Below, piece by piece: positions 49,601 through 61,134 of a stretch of 64,000 bases of DNA (position 1 is its first letter; each line of letters starts with the position of its first letter). The translations under genes were made by a program, and so were the position numbers. A model generated the notes under the pieces. It was not told where the DNA came from. It searched no databases and saw nothing but the letters and a program-made list of their open reading frames with translations. Source of the stretch: Opisthorchis felineus. Its lineage: Eukaryota; Platyhelminthes; Trematoda; Opisthorchiida; Opisthorchiidae. The stretch is taken from positions 266,318-330,317 of the forward strand of contig SJOL01009404.1 in the NCBI GenBank assembly GCA_004794785.1, in the 5' to 3' direction.

Positions 49601-51689
49601 AGCTGCTTTAACGTTGATCATTAGTCTAGGTGTTTATAGTATGAACTGACAGGCGTAGACCTCACTGTTTTGTCTCTAGCTCTGTGGGTGAGCTAACTCA
49701 GACAATTTCTCACACACTTTCAAGCGGAACATTCTCCTCAAATGGACTGCTTAGGCCAAGGACAAATTCAACTGCCTTCTCCAGCCTTAACCAGGAATTA
49801 TAGTACACGTACTTTTTGGAGTAACATGATGCTTTGCGAGAGGTGTGAGTAAGTTGAGTCGGGCATTTTGTTTATTATCCACATGAAGCCAATTATCTTT
49901 GCGTTGCGCTATCGATAGTAGGCTTCAAAGTCATTGGCACAGTTTTACTTGCAAACGATGATGTCCGCCCAAACAACGTCTAAATTTTATACAAGTCAGC
50001 TTATGTGCATCGCGCTAATCATTTGTGAAATAATGAACAAACCACTGGGCTAAAAATTAGCTTAGTTTATTTAATTTTACGATTTTTACTCCTCTGCACC
50101 TGATGTGAATACGAGAATGTGGGAAAACGAAGCAACAGTGCTAAATACTCAAGGTGGGGCTTCAAATGACTTTCGGTTACTTGTTAAACACTTAGTGACT
50201 ACATGAAACCAACAGGAATTTAAGTTCTTGCGGCCTTAACTACGAACATTAGGCCCCGCCCTATATTAGAATCAATTTCTCAAACTTAACACAAACCCGC
50301 ACTACACTGACTCCAGATGCGCTCATTTTATTGTCCTGTTATGAGCAATACAACAGAAGTTGTAAGGAAAATGACTGGATAATCTTCAAAGCTCCAAGGA
50401 CGCTTGTCTCAAACTAACTAGGGATTTTAATGGGCTATGTAAGGCAATGCGACTAAAACAAAAGTGCATCCATAATGGCTCTGTGCTGGCCTTCTAGTTT
50501 TATATATCGTAAGATTTACTCCTAGTGTAGCTAGAATCTTTGTACTGTTACGCCGCACAGTAATCCTGAGATTGGATTTCTAAAGCATCTTCTCTTGTAG
50601 AAACCCGAAAAAAATCTAAAGTATGGACCCTACAAATTGTTATGAACTTCGCTAAAACACCCAAAATCTCGGAAACAAAATCATAAAATTTTCCTGGCCA
50701 TACAGAATAAAATCATGGACTAGGAAATAATCTGCCATCCTGCGTTCTTATTTCTGAATGCTGCCAGGATAGTTAGGTTATTGGGAGTAAAGTAGCAGAG
50801 CTGAACTATCTGTGCCAGTAAAATAGACAAACATACACGCATGTTGAGCGGTATGAGCTTAGGTGAACAAGGAAAGCTGGATTTTGGACAGGGGAATGTC
50901 AGCGGACGGCAAAGTGAAAGGAAAGCGGCAAAAGCCAAGTTGAACAAGGACGGATGTTTGATGCTTCCTGGCTATGGTCAACGTAATTCCGTTTACACAC
51001 GACCGCGAACTTCATACGTTGTGGCAAGTAACCAGTCCAACTGGCGAACATGTTACTTCTTAGCCGTCACTATGAGTGAGGTTGCTGGGCGAGGTTCTCG
51101 AAGGGCAAACAAAACTGCGGCCTACAACTCCAAAACGGCTATCAGATCTTGTCACTTCAGTGCTATTCAAAGGTAAAAATAACGTCAACTCTACTGATAG
51201 CTTCTAGTGACGTAGGACTTTCGGCGATAAATACCCGCTCGCATCCTTTTCCGTTTACTTTTACAAACGCTTTCTTCACGGTGGTGTAACAACTTAACTA
51301 ACAAGCTACTGTTATCTATGATCACGATATACAGTGACTCGAGAATACGGTGTATCTGGTACAGATCATTGCTATTTTCCTGCTGTCGTACATTGTGATA
51401 ATTTCGACATCAAACCGTTTGGATTTTACAACATGCCAGTTCCCTTGGCAAACGGAAAAGGAGAACGAATCAAGAGTTCTATGAAACCCCGAGAGAATGA
51501 GTGTACCAAAATTGGAATTCAAACCTGTTATTCCCAAGCTAGTTGCTTGAACAGTACCAGATTCATTAAAAGATTGACAGAAACACGAAACGGCGCTCTT
51601 GCCGTATAAATGGTCGTACCTAGCAGACTTACACTGTCAATCAGATCTGAAATGCTTGTGATCCTCCATATTTCTCCATCTCCTCATAG
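46672..51689. other. Likely 5' intron or upstream sequence of the CEP135 gene
   Basis: This is about 5 kb directly before the first recognised CEP135 exon. That exon starts in phase 0 inside the coiled-coil region, so an upstream exon ending in phase 0 must exist, but I could not place one securely. A weak candidate at about 50,370-50,440 reads LDNLQSSKDACLKLTRDFNGL before a GTAAGG donor, but it would end in phase 1 and its acceptor is poor. The frames at 50,841-51,176 and 51,334-51,609 look like chance. Confidence 0.4.
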
Positions 51690-51840
51690 GAGAAAAACCG
51701 TCTGCAACACTCCTTATCGGACCCTCCACAGAAACACTATTCGCAAGAGTTCAAAGGTGAAGAAATGAAGAGCGTAATCAGCCGGTTGGAAGATGACAAG
51801 AAGAGACTTTCTCAGAGGATCGAGAAACTAACCGCAAACG
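51690..51840 (+). CDS. CEP135: CEP135-like coiled-coil protein, internal exon
   Basis: This exon of 151 bp follows a pyrimidine-rich CTCCATCTCCTCATAG acceptor and ends at a GTGAGT donor (51,841). Only one frame is open. It encodes 50 residues plus one base and ends in phase 1. The C-terminal half (VISRLEDDKKRLSQRIEKL) is coiled-coil heptad sequence. It matches the middle of CEP135, where an LEQEKQRLSKKVE-type stretch occurs; this comparison is from memory. CEP135 is a conserved centriole protein that links the cartwheel hub to the microtubule wall and acts in centriole assembly. The exon joins the one at 55,113 in phase. The paralogue TSGA10 shares this region and cannot be excluded from this exon alone. 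Confidence 0.75.
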
Positions 51841-54800
51841 GTGAGTTTATTCATTGAATCAGAAGAATTATTTTGAAAAAAGCGTCATTGTTCTGCACCA
51901 ATTTCATCAATGTATCTCAGTTTATGTTTATGGATTTTGAATTGCGATTAATTATGATTAGATTTGATTAAGAATTATTTCACAAGGCTACTTTAAATTC
52001 CATCTGAAATACCGTTACTAGATTCCTTGATCGTAGGAACAGTGGTGCTATATCTTGTCTCAGTGTGACTTAATCAGAGTGTTGATCAGCTGTTCGTGGT
52101 CGAACGGTTAGCTGTTCAAACTACCAGCTGAGTGAGTATGACCATCAAATAGACCCTAGTGTGTTCACCTATGATGATACTCATATCAGAACAGTTTGGT
52201 TCGGACGGTTGGCAATCAGTTTACATGGGAAAAAATTCTGACCCCGGTTAAATTATGTACATACCTTCTCGGAGTTGTTGTTTTCTTGCAAAATATTTAA
52301 TATCATTAAGCGATCATTTTTGTCCCGCCTCTAGCGGTGCTTCTCACCTGATGTTGTATTTCGGCCAAAAATTAAAAAAATCTAATTTAAATTACGCTAA
52401 GTTAAAAGAAATTAACTGGATAAGTAGACGAATATTCTGATACACCGCGCGACAAAATTAGCAAAACCCTTCGTGTTGTACACCATACCCTCTATCCTGA
52501 GCGGATGGGAGTGAATGAATTACAATAGCAAGTCACGTCTGAGTGTAAAGTTAATATTTATAAGAACTGGTGTATAAACGACGAACACTGAAAAATGTGC
52601 GATTCTCTACAGTGCCATCTAGTCTGAAGCGATTGTGATAAACGTTTTAATCGTTTCATTTCGTAGACCATTTAGCTGTAATTTTATTGGATAACATTTT
52701 GAATAGGGTTTTACCATTCGGGTCCCCTGGCAGTCACTGTGTTAATTTTGGGGGTGTAAATACTTGTACACTTACTCACTGGCTAGAAAAGTATGTTGTA
52801 AGAATTTTTAGTCCGATGGAGATAGGGAGTGAGATATGGCCAGTTCAACACTTTCACATGACAAAACGGAAGACAGTCCTTAACGCTGGGAAAGCTGCAA
52901 TGTCTCATTTAAATAGCTCAACATGCAGTTTACTGGGGGCTGCAAGCGACAAAACTGAGCTTATAGCAGTCCTGAACTACAAAGAGGCAGAGTACTTCCA
53001 TCAAAATGCTACCCACACAATCACTGGAAATATAAAAAATTGAGTGAATAATGCTTTGAGGTGAAGTGACCGAAAGCCCGATCAAACATCCTCTGGAAGG
53101 AATGGGACCACAAAGAGGTCGTCTGATTTTTTTCCACCAAACCTTAACCTGGCAAAGAGGTGTGAAGGAGATTATGAGATGTTTGAGTGTTGTCGGAGTT
53201 ACTTATCTTCCAGGATAGGAACCGCGTGACTCCCCTTGCGCCTGGTTGGAGACGCTGCAAGGTATGGCTGCTAGTCGATGTCAATGACGTTCTCGTTGTC
53301 ATTTTCTATCCAGATTGCCCGAATAAGTATCTGAAGATGTAGTCACCTCGGAATGATTTCAGTAAGCTAGCACTATTTCCTTTCCCGTCCATTTTTATCC
53401 ATTTCTCCACAATATGGCTTTGAAATAAACCATGGTTGTACGGTAGCGAAGCATCGGTGTTGACCACTGATGTCATGCTGTCGATAATGACTATGGTGAT
53501 GACTTTTGGGACCCCTTGCACCCGCTTATCAAGGTAGTACTCTTGTAACTTCTAATTATTCTGTCAAATTAGACGCACTAACTACCGATAAAAAGTCTTT
53601 CACTTCCATCTAGCGGCCTTGAAATTGCAGCGTAAATCATGGATGGTCCTATAATTTTACTACAGGGTGTATTATTACTGGATTCTCCTGGTGAATGTAC
53701 TCGAAAAATTTCCGCCCATACTTGAGTGTACCATTGTTCTTATGAATGGCTAAGTGAAATGGACTATTTCATCTTTGGTAAGCAGTACACCAGTTGAGTT
53801 TCGCCTATTGAATTCAACGCACGTGTTCATTAGAACATATCGACTTTCAAAGATTGAAGAGTTACTACAGCTAGTTTTTTTACTGTACGCTATTCGCTAA
53901 AGATGCCTACATAGGATGGCAAATACACATTTGCCTGTGGACGTAGATGGAACATTCGTTCGGTTAGTACAATTGCTTTGTAATGTTGTTATTGGGTGAC
54001 TGATTCATCAAATGTCTGCTGTTACCTTATCAGGCCAGGCACTAGGTCCACCTAAGTTGCTGGACGTAACGCGCAATAAACCAAATCCAGATTCAGTTCC
54101 GGTAGAGCCTCCCAACCAAACTTATCGTTGTGTCACCGAAATATGGTTTTTAATCTAGTAGCAAGAACCAGAGCCGATACCCTGACAAATAAAATCAAGC
54201 TATTAGCACCACTAAACGTAAAAGTATATTCCTTATTCGACCAGAAAACAGCACCAACTGAAATGGGATACACTAACACCTGACTAACAACTTCCCTAGC
54301 TGAGCTACAATGTATAAAGTGCTCTAGTCACTTGAATCGTCACTCCACAGACCTCCGGTTTCCAGACTGTCTTTCATGTTGAATTGTTTACTGAAGCCTA
54401 CGTAAACATCGCATTGCTGTCCATCGATTTTCCACGGGTTGATTACCGATCTGGTTAGACCAAGGTAGTGTGTCCTCCACGCCGGACTGTAAGTCCGGGT
54501 GTTTCAGGAAGTCCAATTGTCTGGGCTATACGGTTGATTGGCAAATTTACAGTTCTATCTACGCATCTCAGCAACGGAATTAGTCAGCCATCCGTTAAAA
54601 ATCCGTATCGTTGATAACGGTAGCAATGAAGACTATAGATAATACTGACGGTTCAACTGTGCTTTATACCATTATTTTGCAGTCTTGCAAATATACATAT
54701 TCCTAAATATCACAGTGTATTCAGACGGCAAGGTCAGCACTGTCCCAGTCACCCGATTCAAGATGATCGGCAGAAATGGACAAAGGACTTGGCTGGATCT

Positions 54801-55112
54801 AGCTGGATATCAATGGCAGTGATTTGAATGTATCCATTCTCTGGTGCAAAAAGACAACAACCAACGTAAATTGAGTTGATCACAAAAGCAATATACCGCT
54901 GTTTTAATCCCTGCAAAACTATCTGCCAATCTTCATATGTTTACATATGGCTGAGGACATATGTGCATTCCCGCACCAAGTAAAAGTGAGCTCTGCGCAC
55001 TGGATTCGGGCTTATAGCCTAACATCACATTTTCTAGAGGAAGACAAAAGAAACTATGGAACAAATTCCAAATGACTTACATTTGTTCATTACCGTAACG
55101 ATTTGTCCCCAG
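51841..55112 (+). other. CEP135: CEP135-like gene intron (3,272 bp)
   Basis: GT-AG intron bounded by GTGAGT at 51,841 and TTTGTCCCCAG ending at 55,112. It splits a codon after its first base, giving Glu after splicing. It contains a 118-codon plus-strand frame at 52,687-53,043 of no recognised family, and a tRNA-like SINE relic near 54,450. The 52,080-52,140 patch is also vaguely tRNA-like. Confidence 0.7.
54449..54520 (+). repeat. tRNA-Tyr-like SINE relic
   Basis: CCGGACTGTAAGTCCGG at 54,482-54,498 forms a 5-bp stem with a 7-base loop whose central GTA would be a Tyr anticodon. GGTTAGACCAAGGTAGTG upstream resembles a D arm/A box, and GTGTTTCAGGAAG downstream is a degenerate B box. It lies inside the intron of the CEP135-like gene. 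The poor B box and spacing argue for a SINE or tRNA pseudogene. Confidence 0.4.
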
Positions 55113-55363
55113 AAAAAGCCCTCGTATCGGAGTTGGAGCGACTAAAACGGCACGGTTGTCTGACCAAAAGCCAGAGTACGAATCACTTGGGTGAGTACGT
55201 AAACGACCTTGAAGCTGATCGCGACTACTGGCGCAGTCAAGTTGAGGTTCTACAGCGAATGATCCAAAACCCATCCCAAAATACTCCCATACGCGGGAAA
55301 GTCAAATCCAAACCTCCTCCAGGCAAATCACTCAGTAAAGTCAGAGAAACATCAGTCAACAAG
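55113..55363 (+). CDS. CEP135: CEP135-like coiled-coil protein, internal exon
   Basis: This exon of 251 bp runs from a TTTGTCCCCAG acceptor to an AAG|GTGAGT donor at 55,364. It enters in phase 1 (the first two bases complete a Glu codon begun in the previous exon) and leaves in phase 0. The peptide starts EKALVSELERLKRHG, then a polar linker, then YVNDLEADRDYWRSQ and VEVLQRMIQNPSQ. This LExDRDYxxxxVExLQxxIQ block is the signature I recognise in CEP135 (an IEEERDFYKKELERLQ-type segment). A Lys/Pro/Ser-rich tail follows. Coiled-coil structure and perfect phase agreement with both neighbouring exons support a real gene. The true exon start is the acceptor, not any nearby start codon. Confidence 0.85.
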
Positions 55364-56867
55364 GTGAGTACTAAGTTTGGGTGAACAGGCCCAAATTTAA
55401 TTTTTATTCATTAGAAAATTATAACCATGTCATCCTCCACAAGGGAACAAAATTGCACCTAGGCAGTGATAATTGGGAAACTCGTGAGAGAACAAGGACT
55501 TGTATGTCTCATGTCAACGTGCAGCTAAATCTCGGATAAAAATCTGCTTTACCTGACTAGATTGGCGCACGCTGTTAGAAAATTCTGTATACTCTGGCTG
55601 TGAGGAATGCTTTCGACAAAATGATTCCGCCATTTGGCTGTTTGTCGAAAGTTTGTAAATTCCCACTTGTCCTATTCTTTAGCAGCGTACCTTTCGTTTA
55701 CACAATTTGATAAATGCAGAAAATACTATAAAGTGTGTTCCCATAACCAAAGGAATTTGTCTGTATAAACAAACATCATCCCACATAGTGAGTTGTGAGT
55801 TCAATTGGACAAACATTGTCTGAAATGGGAAAAATAATGGACAATATATGCTGGAAGACTTGCCATGGGCATGTGTTGTCAGATGGGTTTGGTCAATTCA
55901 TATCCGGTTTTGCTATGATAGACGAGAACCCCAAAACTATGCAGTAGTTGTTGGAATGTGTGAGCGTAGTAAACTGGATATTTGGAATTGGTTCTTAAAC
56001 ATTGTCTCAGATGGTATTGTTGACAAGTGCCACAAATGAGTTGGACTGACGATCTACCGCTTGCGACACAAGAAAATTGCCGACCTTAATGAAAAATCTC
56101 AAGGAGAGAAAAAATCGGAGTGCCGTCATCTCTTAAGCAATCTTCATACCAAGACTGGTTAGTGGCGGTGTGTAGTATAATTTGCACCCAGCGAAACATG
56201 GTGAATGATTGTGTGGGTGGTGACTGATGTGGACTGGTGTCTGAACCTGAAAACCGACGATGTTGTTCATTGATTTTTTTTCCGAATGTAGATCTCACAG
56301 TCCTAAAGTGACTGTCCTAAAGCAGAACTTTTTTCATCCAGATTGCACCCGTATGTAGAGATTATCTAAATGACCTTATAATTCTGAGTCCAGTAGTAGA
56401 AACAGAAGGAAATAATGATGTACTTTTAAAATGGCACTAAGTTTCTGTTCACCGTTTTATTTAGCATACTTATAAAGTCACTTCTGCATTTTTGTCTGCT
56501 GAGGATTCACTCTCGTAGGATTTTTATGCTACACACGCGAACTTGGTTGTTTCATTTTGAAGCCACAGGAGGAGAAATTGGTCACATTGTTACTTTTCCG
56601 CTACATAAGCCATTTGCGCCAGTCCTTTTTCCAAGATGACAACTGTCAAGTTAAGTGCCATGAATGACCAAAGGTTCATACAGTCGAGAAAACTAATACG
56701 CGTGGATTGTGCGCAAGAAAATCATTGTTCACACAAACTATATGCATCTGTGCGTGCGCACATAGGTGCTTTACGCGTACAGAAATGTATTAGGCCAGGT
56801 CTAAACAACAGTGCTAATGGTGAGTGATGAAAGTTGGCTAATTATTGCTGACAATCAGGTATTTACT

Positions 56868-56899
<32 letters not shown>

Positions 56900-59800
56900 A
56901 ATATATATACGTATAAGTGTAGATATATGTATAAATGTGCCCACCACGGAATAATCCCTGTTGCTTTTGACCAACTCTTAGTAGGCAAGTCACCTTCCAT
57001 ATTGCAATATGAAATTTCTCAGCATGAGCATTCCGCCCCCTTCCCAAATGAGACGTCGTTTTATCAATAATGAAGTTATTCATATCTGCTCTTAAGTGGT
57101 CTATTTCCCTACGTGTCTTGTTGCAACCATACAAGGAAAAGTACAAAGTTCCAACACGGCAAAATTATAATTGAAATGTGCTTTTATTGAAGGACATTGG
57201 GCAGATCCGCACATACTTAAAAGAGAAAGGTTATTATTTCCGAAGACCTACTATAATTGTTTGTCTGCCGCTTATAAATAAGAGACATTGAAGACTTGCT
57301 CAGTTTGACGAACGAAAGCCACAGGCTTACAGCTTCAAACTTCAGAAAGTGGACTGAGCTTGCCAATCTTCTTTTATGTAATCTATCTTGCAGAGATATG
57401 CAGCGTCTATTTTGGTTCAAGAGTCACATGACGCTTCCACGACTATATGGATCAGACTGTTCTTTACCTCTTGATAAAAATAAAGCAAATCGAACGCACC
57501 GTTCATCCAAACAACTTTCGCAGTAAATTAGGATGAATAGACGAACTTGCATTCGATTTTGACCTCAGACGAATTACTCGTAATTTGCACACCGGGGGAG
57601 GGAGGTGTTTCTGTTAGTGTCTGAGATGGAATGTCTTTGCTGTGGAGTGCACGCAATTATTTATAATTTGCACGTCCCAGGAAGCTTAAACAACCTGACT
57701 CTTTGAATAACACCCTCCGGCAATTGCAAACAAAATTAATCTCATTAGATACTTTTCTATGATAAACGCCCCTGTTAATCGGCACTCCCTTGAGCCCTGA
57801 ATTTTGTTGGTTCAGTACTTCGACAACGATGGTTTCCTAAGCCTCTACGGTTATGGAGAAATGTATGCAATCGCATACGAAAAAGCCATCACCGAATTAC
57901 CGGTGACAGCGGACCACATAATTCATTTGCTTGTAGTCATTTTCCTTGCGTGACCAGCAGCGTCTGGCTCTAGAAAATTAGCCCGCTGTGCACTGGCAGC
58001 TGAGCTGACGTAGAAAAAATATCTGTTACCCATCGAATTAACTTTAATGGTTCTGGGTGGGAAAATATTAAAATCCAATAAACACCATACTGAAACTTAT
58101 TAATTTTGGTTGACTCAACAACTGAAAACTTCCGTTCACCATATTTAGGTGGTTCTCATAGTGAAACATTGTGAAGTTTACTGGGAGAGATGTGCTCGGG
58201 GAAAATCGGCCCTGCGCACAACAACGAGTGGATCAGTTTTGAGAGTTCGAGTTGCGATGATAAAACGATCAAGCCTGCGACGACCTCGTCTCATATGAGA
58301 ATAGTGTATATGAATTTGTTTCTGCTTATTGTGAAGGAATAAAAACCGTGTTATTGCACTGTCGTTATCACTGCGGGACCACCAACAACTGAGTTCATAC
58401 AAAACTATAATACCGACACGCCTGGCAGGAACGCAATTAAATTCTACAAGTTTAAGATATTGGAACGGAAAAGAATTTCCTTTTCCACACTGGGTCCCTT
58501 CCTACCTCCGGTGTTGTTTCCGTGTATGTTAAATATGGCCCAACTGAATTTTTATAGACTGCCGAGCTCCCAGGCCTTTGCTCAACCTAACCCAACTAAA
58601 TGAATATGCAAAAGTGCCTTTCAGTCATATTCGCGGTTTTGTTTATCAGCCTGTACATGGTAATGAGGAATCTGTTGGTAATTCTTTTTACGCTACACAT
58701 TTGACTGTGACTATATGCCATAACATGCTTATTCGGTCTTCAGTAAAATGGACTTACTTTCTCTTCATTCTTCACGATTAAGAAATCTGTTCCATATGAT
58801 GTCACTTTTAAGGCTGTAATTGGAAGCATTATTCAATTGGCTTCATTGTTCTACAGTTTTTACTGATCTTAAATGAGACTATCTCAAGTTTATTGCCGGA
58901 TCCATCAAAGTTGAAACAATATTTGAGCTGATGTGTTGCTGAAAGGTTTTTAGTAGGCGCTAATAATTTAGAAGATGCTGGGATTAAAAACACCTGTCTC
59001 AGCATCTAGGACACACTCTAAGTTTGAACTCCATTTGGTTTTATTTTACAAGCCCGGCTGTAAATTGTAACCTGTTTGTGTCCGAAATCATGGTCTTACT
59101 TGGTGAATCAGCTATCTTTGCTCCCTGGTGCACTTTATCTTCATCAATCCTATGTTGCCCTCGCTTTACAGCAAATGCTGGAAAATCGCTAACTGATGGT
59201 ACATAAAGTCAAACTTAGGGAAGAGTTACGGAATTTCGGTATGTGTATTTGTTTACTGTTGGAGGCTTGGAAAATTCTACAGTTGGTTTTCTTGAATAAT
59301 TAGTCGGTGCATGAGACATTTGCATTTCGTTGGATGGCTGAGGTTTGGAAGGATTTTATTTTAACACTGTTGGGAAGTTTGTGCTCTCTAGAGAATTCTC
59401 TATCCGCAGTAGTAGGTACTTGCGGTTACAGTCGACTGCATGATTGCTGTGGTGGTTCCTCTGCTGATTTTATTGTTTGGCTGATGCTGGATGACATTAT
59501 GATGATAAGCTGGCTATGTAATTAAACAAACCCAGTGTGACCCATGCTTCAGCCGGAGCAAAGTAGATTCTGGACCCGGCGTCGGCAATGTGTTCACTCA
59601 AAAGAGGGTGTTCAGTTCTCTAATCACAAGTTGCCTGTACATATGAACGGAAAATGAATTTGTAACTGTCGTGGACCGAGGATTAGAACTGCAAAAATGC
59701 GCTGATTGAGTTTTATTGGTCGTGAATATTTCTTGGTTGAACTTAGCCACTAACTGCGCATCAGATACATACACTGAACTGTCCGGCAAAACCTTACGAA

Positions 59801-61005
59801 ACTGCCATTTCTACTAGGGGAAGGAAGATGAATGATTAGATTAAACGAGGCACGACTGCTCCGCTAGTGTTGATTTTCCAATGCCACTGTTGTTTCCGTC
59901 ATTATGAATTAACATGTCCTCATGGCGAATCATCCGGTTTAGCGGCTGTTATCAAAGTTTATACAAGTAATAAAAATAATATATTGCCACAAAAAAGATA
60001 CGACGACTTTTTATTGCTTCACCGTATTGGTCTGGTATTACTTGAGAATACGCGGGAGTCTTGAATGGCTGAGGGATTTACGTCAGACAAAATGGAAACA
60101 CATACGTGGAAAGCACTTTGTAACCTCAACCGTATTTGTGTGAAGAGAGAGTGCATTATAGAGATCAGGTGGTTTTGGGAGCATCCAAAGATATTCAATT
60201 ATTGTCCAATTTAATTCTCTCCTTTTTAGGCGGTAATAACACAAACCAAAATACCGACCGACGACGACTAAAATGGCCATTCCAGATGTTTAGAACACAG
60301 AGGGGATACTTTCAGTCGGCATTTGATATGAGATGAAAGTTATCATGATGGAATTCTTTCATTCATTATTTTAACTTTAGAGAGCGAACAACGAACCTGT
60401 TTTAACGTGGTGGAAAGCGAGCGGAAGGCATGTCTCTTGGAGTCACAGCAACTCATTCCATATGTCTCAAAATGTAGCCTTGACAGTGTCAACAATGATG
60501 CTCCGTGTTGGAGGCGATTTTTGATAGGAGAGTATATCGTGAAGAGGTTTTAAGTCACGTGTTCTATGCCGGTAAAATATCTGGTTGATAAGGCCCAATA
60601 ACTGACAAAAAGGAATAACGGGTAAGTTAGACAGCATTGAGGAACCAGTTTGAACCATCCATAAAAGGTTAAAAATATATGTATTCCCCATCAAATTCAC
60701 AACAGCAGTTAATTGAAAACTATTGACCCGCTTTGGAGTTTGCAACAATCTATCGGGGTATTACGGGCTCAAGTCTCTTTGGATGTTTGTAAAGTGCGCA
60801 CCTCTGATGAACTTCAGTGGGGTTTAACCCGATGTGCAGAATTTCCCGACTTTTCGGCGTATGCCAAAATTACGCGCAGGATAAAATCTCAACATACTTT
60901 CGCGTAGGCCAAAAAGGACGTCTAATATAGCAGACCAAACTCTCTGTTATGTAATTAAAACCACACTCATCAGTTGGATAAATTATGTGGTTTTTTTCGT
61001 TCAAG
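55364..61005 (+). other. CEP135: CEP135-like gene intron (5,642 bp)
   Basis: This GT-AG interval lies between phase-0 boundaries at 55,363 and 61,006, so it can be a single intron. A small exon could still hide here. A candidate at about 56,075-56,153 encodes KIADLNEKSQGEKKSECRHLL between CACAAG and GTTAGT, but it would end in phase 1, which does not fit the next exon. The stretch also holds the AT-rich microsatellite at 56,868-56,938 and chance open frames. Confidence 0.6.
56868..56938 (+). repeat. Imperfect (TA)n microsatellite
   Basis: An alternating TA tract with GT and AA interruptions inside the large intron. The minus-strand 102-codon frame crossing it encodes Tyr/Ile/Thr repeats and is a by-product. 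Confidence 0.9.
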
Positions 61006-61134
61006 CTGGAAACGAAAATACAAGAACTCCAAGCTGACCGCGACAGACTACAAAAAGAATTGGAAAACAGTCGGCGTTCACTGCGGGAAACTTCCTCTCC
61101 GCTGACACGATCAAGATCGCTAACCAGAACACAG
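61006..61134 (+). CDS. CEP135: CEP135-like coiled-coil protein, internal exon
   Basis: This exon is 129 bp (43 codons) with both boundaries in phase 0. It follows a TTTTTTTCGTTCAAG acceptor and ends CAG|GTAAGA. It encodes LETKIQELQADRDRLQKEL, an ideal heptad coiled coil, then a Ser/Arg/Thr-rich segment ending SRSLTRTQ. This fits continuation of the CEP135 rod after the DRDY block. No in-frame stop occurs, and the exon length is a multiple of three, so it could be skipped without a frameshift. The following coding exon was not securely found within the window. Confidence 0.78.

Noticed and set aside
50370..50440. Possible CEP135 upstream exon
   Set aside because: The heptad-like peptide and GTAAGG donor are attractive, but the acceptor is weak and the exit phase (1) does not fit the phase-0 start of the exon at 51,690.
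52080..52140. SINE-like patch with GGTTAGCTGTTCAAACTACC
   Set aside because: The two boxes are too close together and no tRNA fold can be drawn.
52687..53043. 118-codon plus-strand open frame
   Set aside because: It lies within the CEP135-like intron, begins at TTG, has no family motif or splice context, and is within the length expected by chance.
56075..56153. Possible extra CEP135 exon between 55,363 and 61,006
   Set aside because: It encodes a Lys/Glu-rich peptide, but its GTTAGT donor leaves phase 1 while the next exon begins in phase 0.
56838..57146. 102-codon minus-strand open frame with Tyr/Ile/Thr repeats
   Set aside because: It is a by-product of the (TA)n microsatellite.
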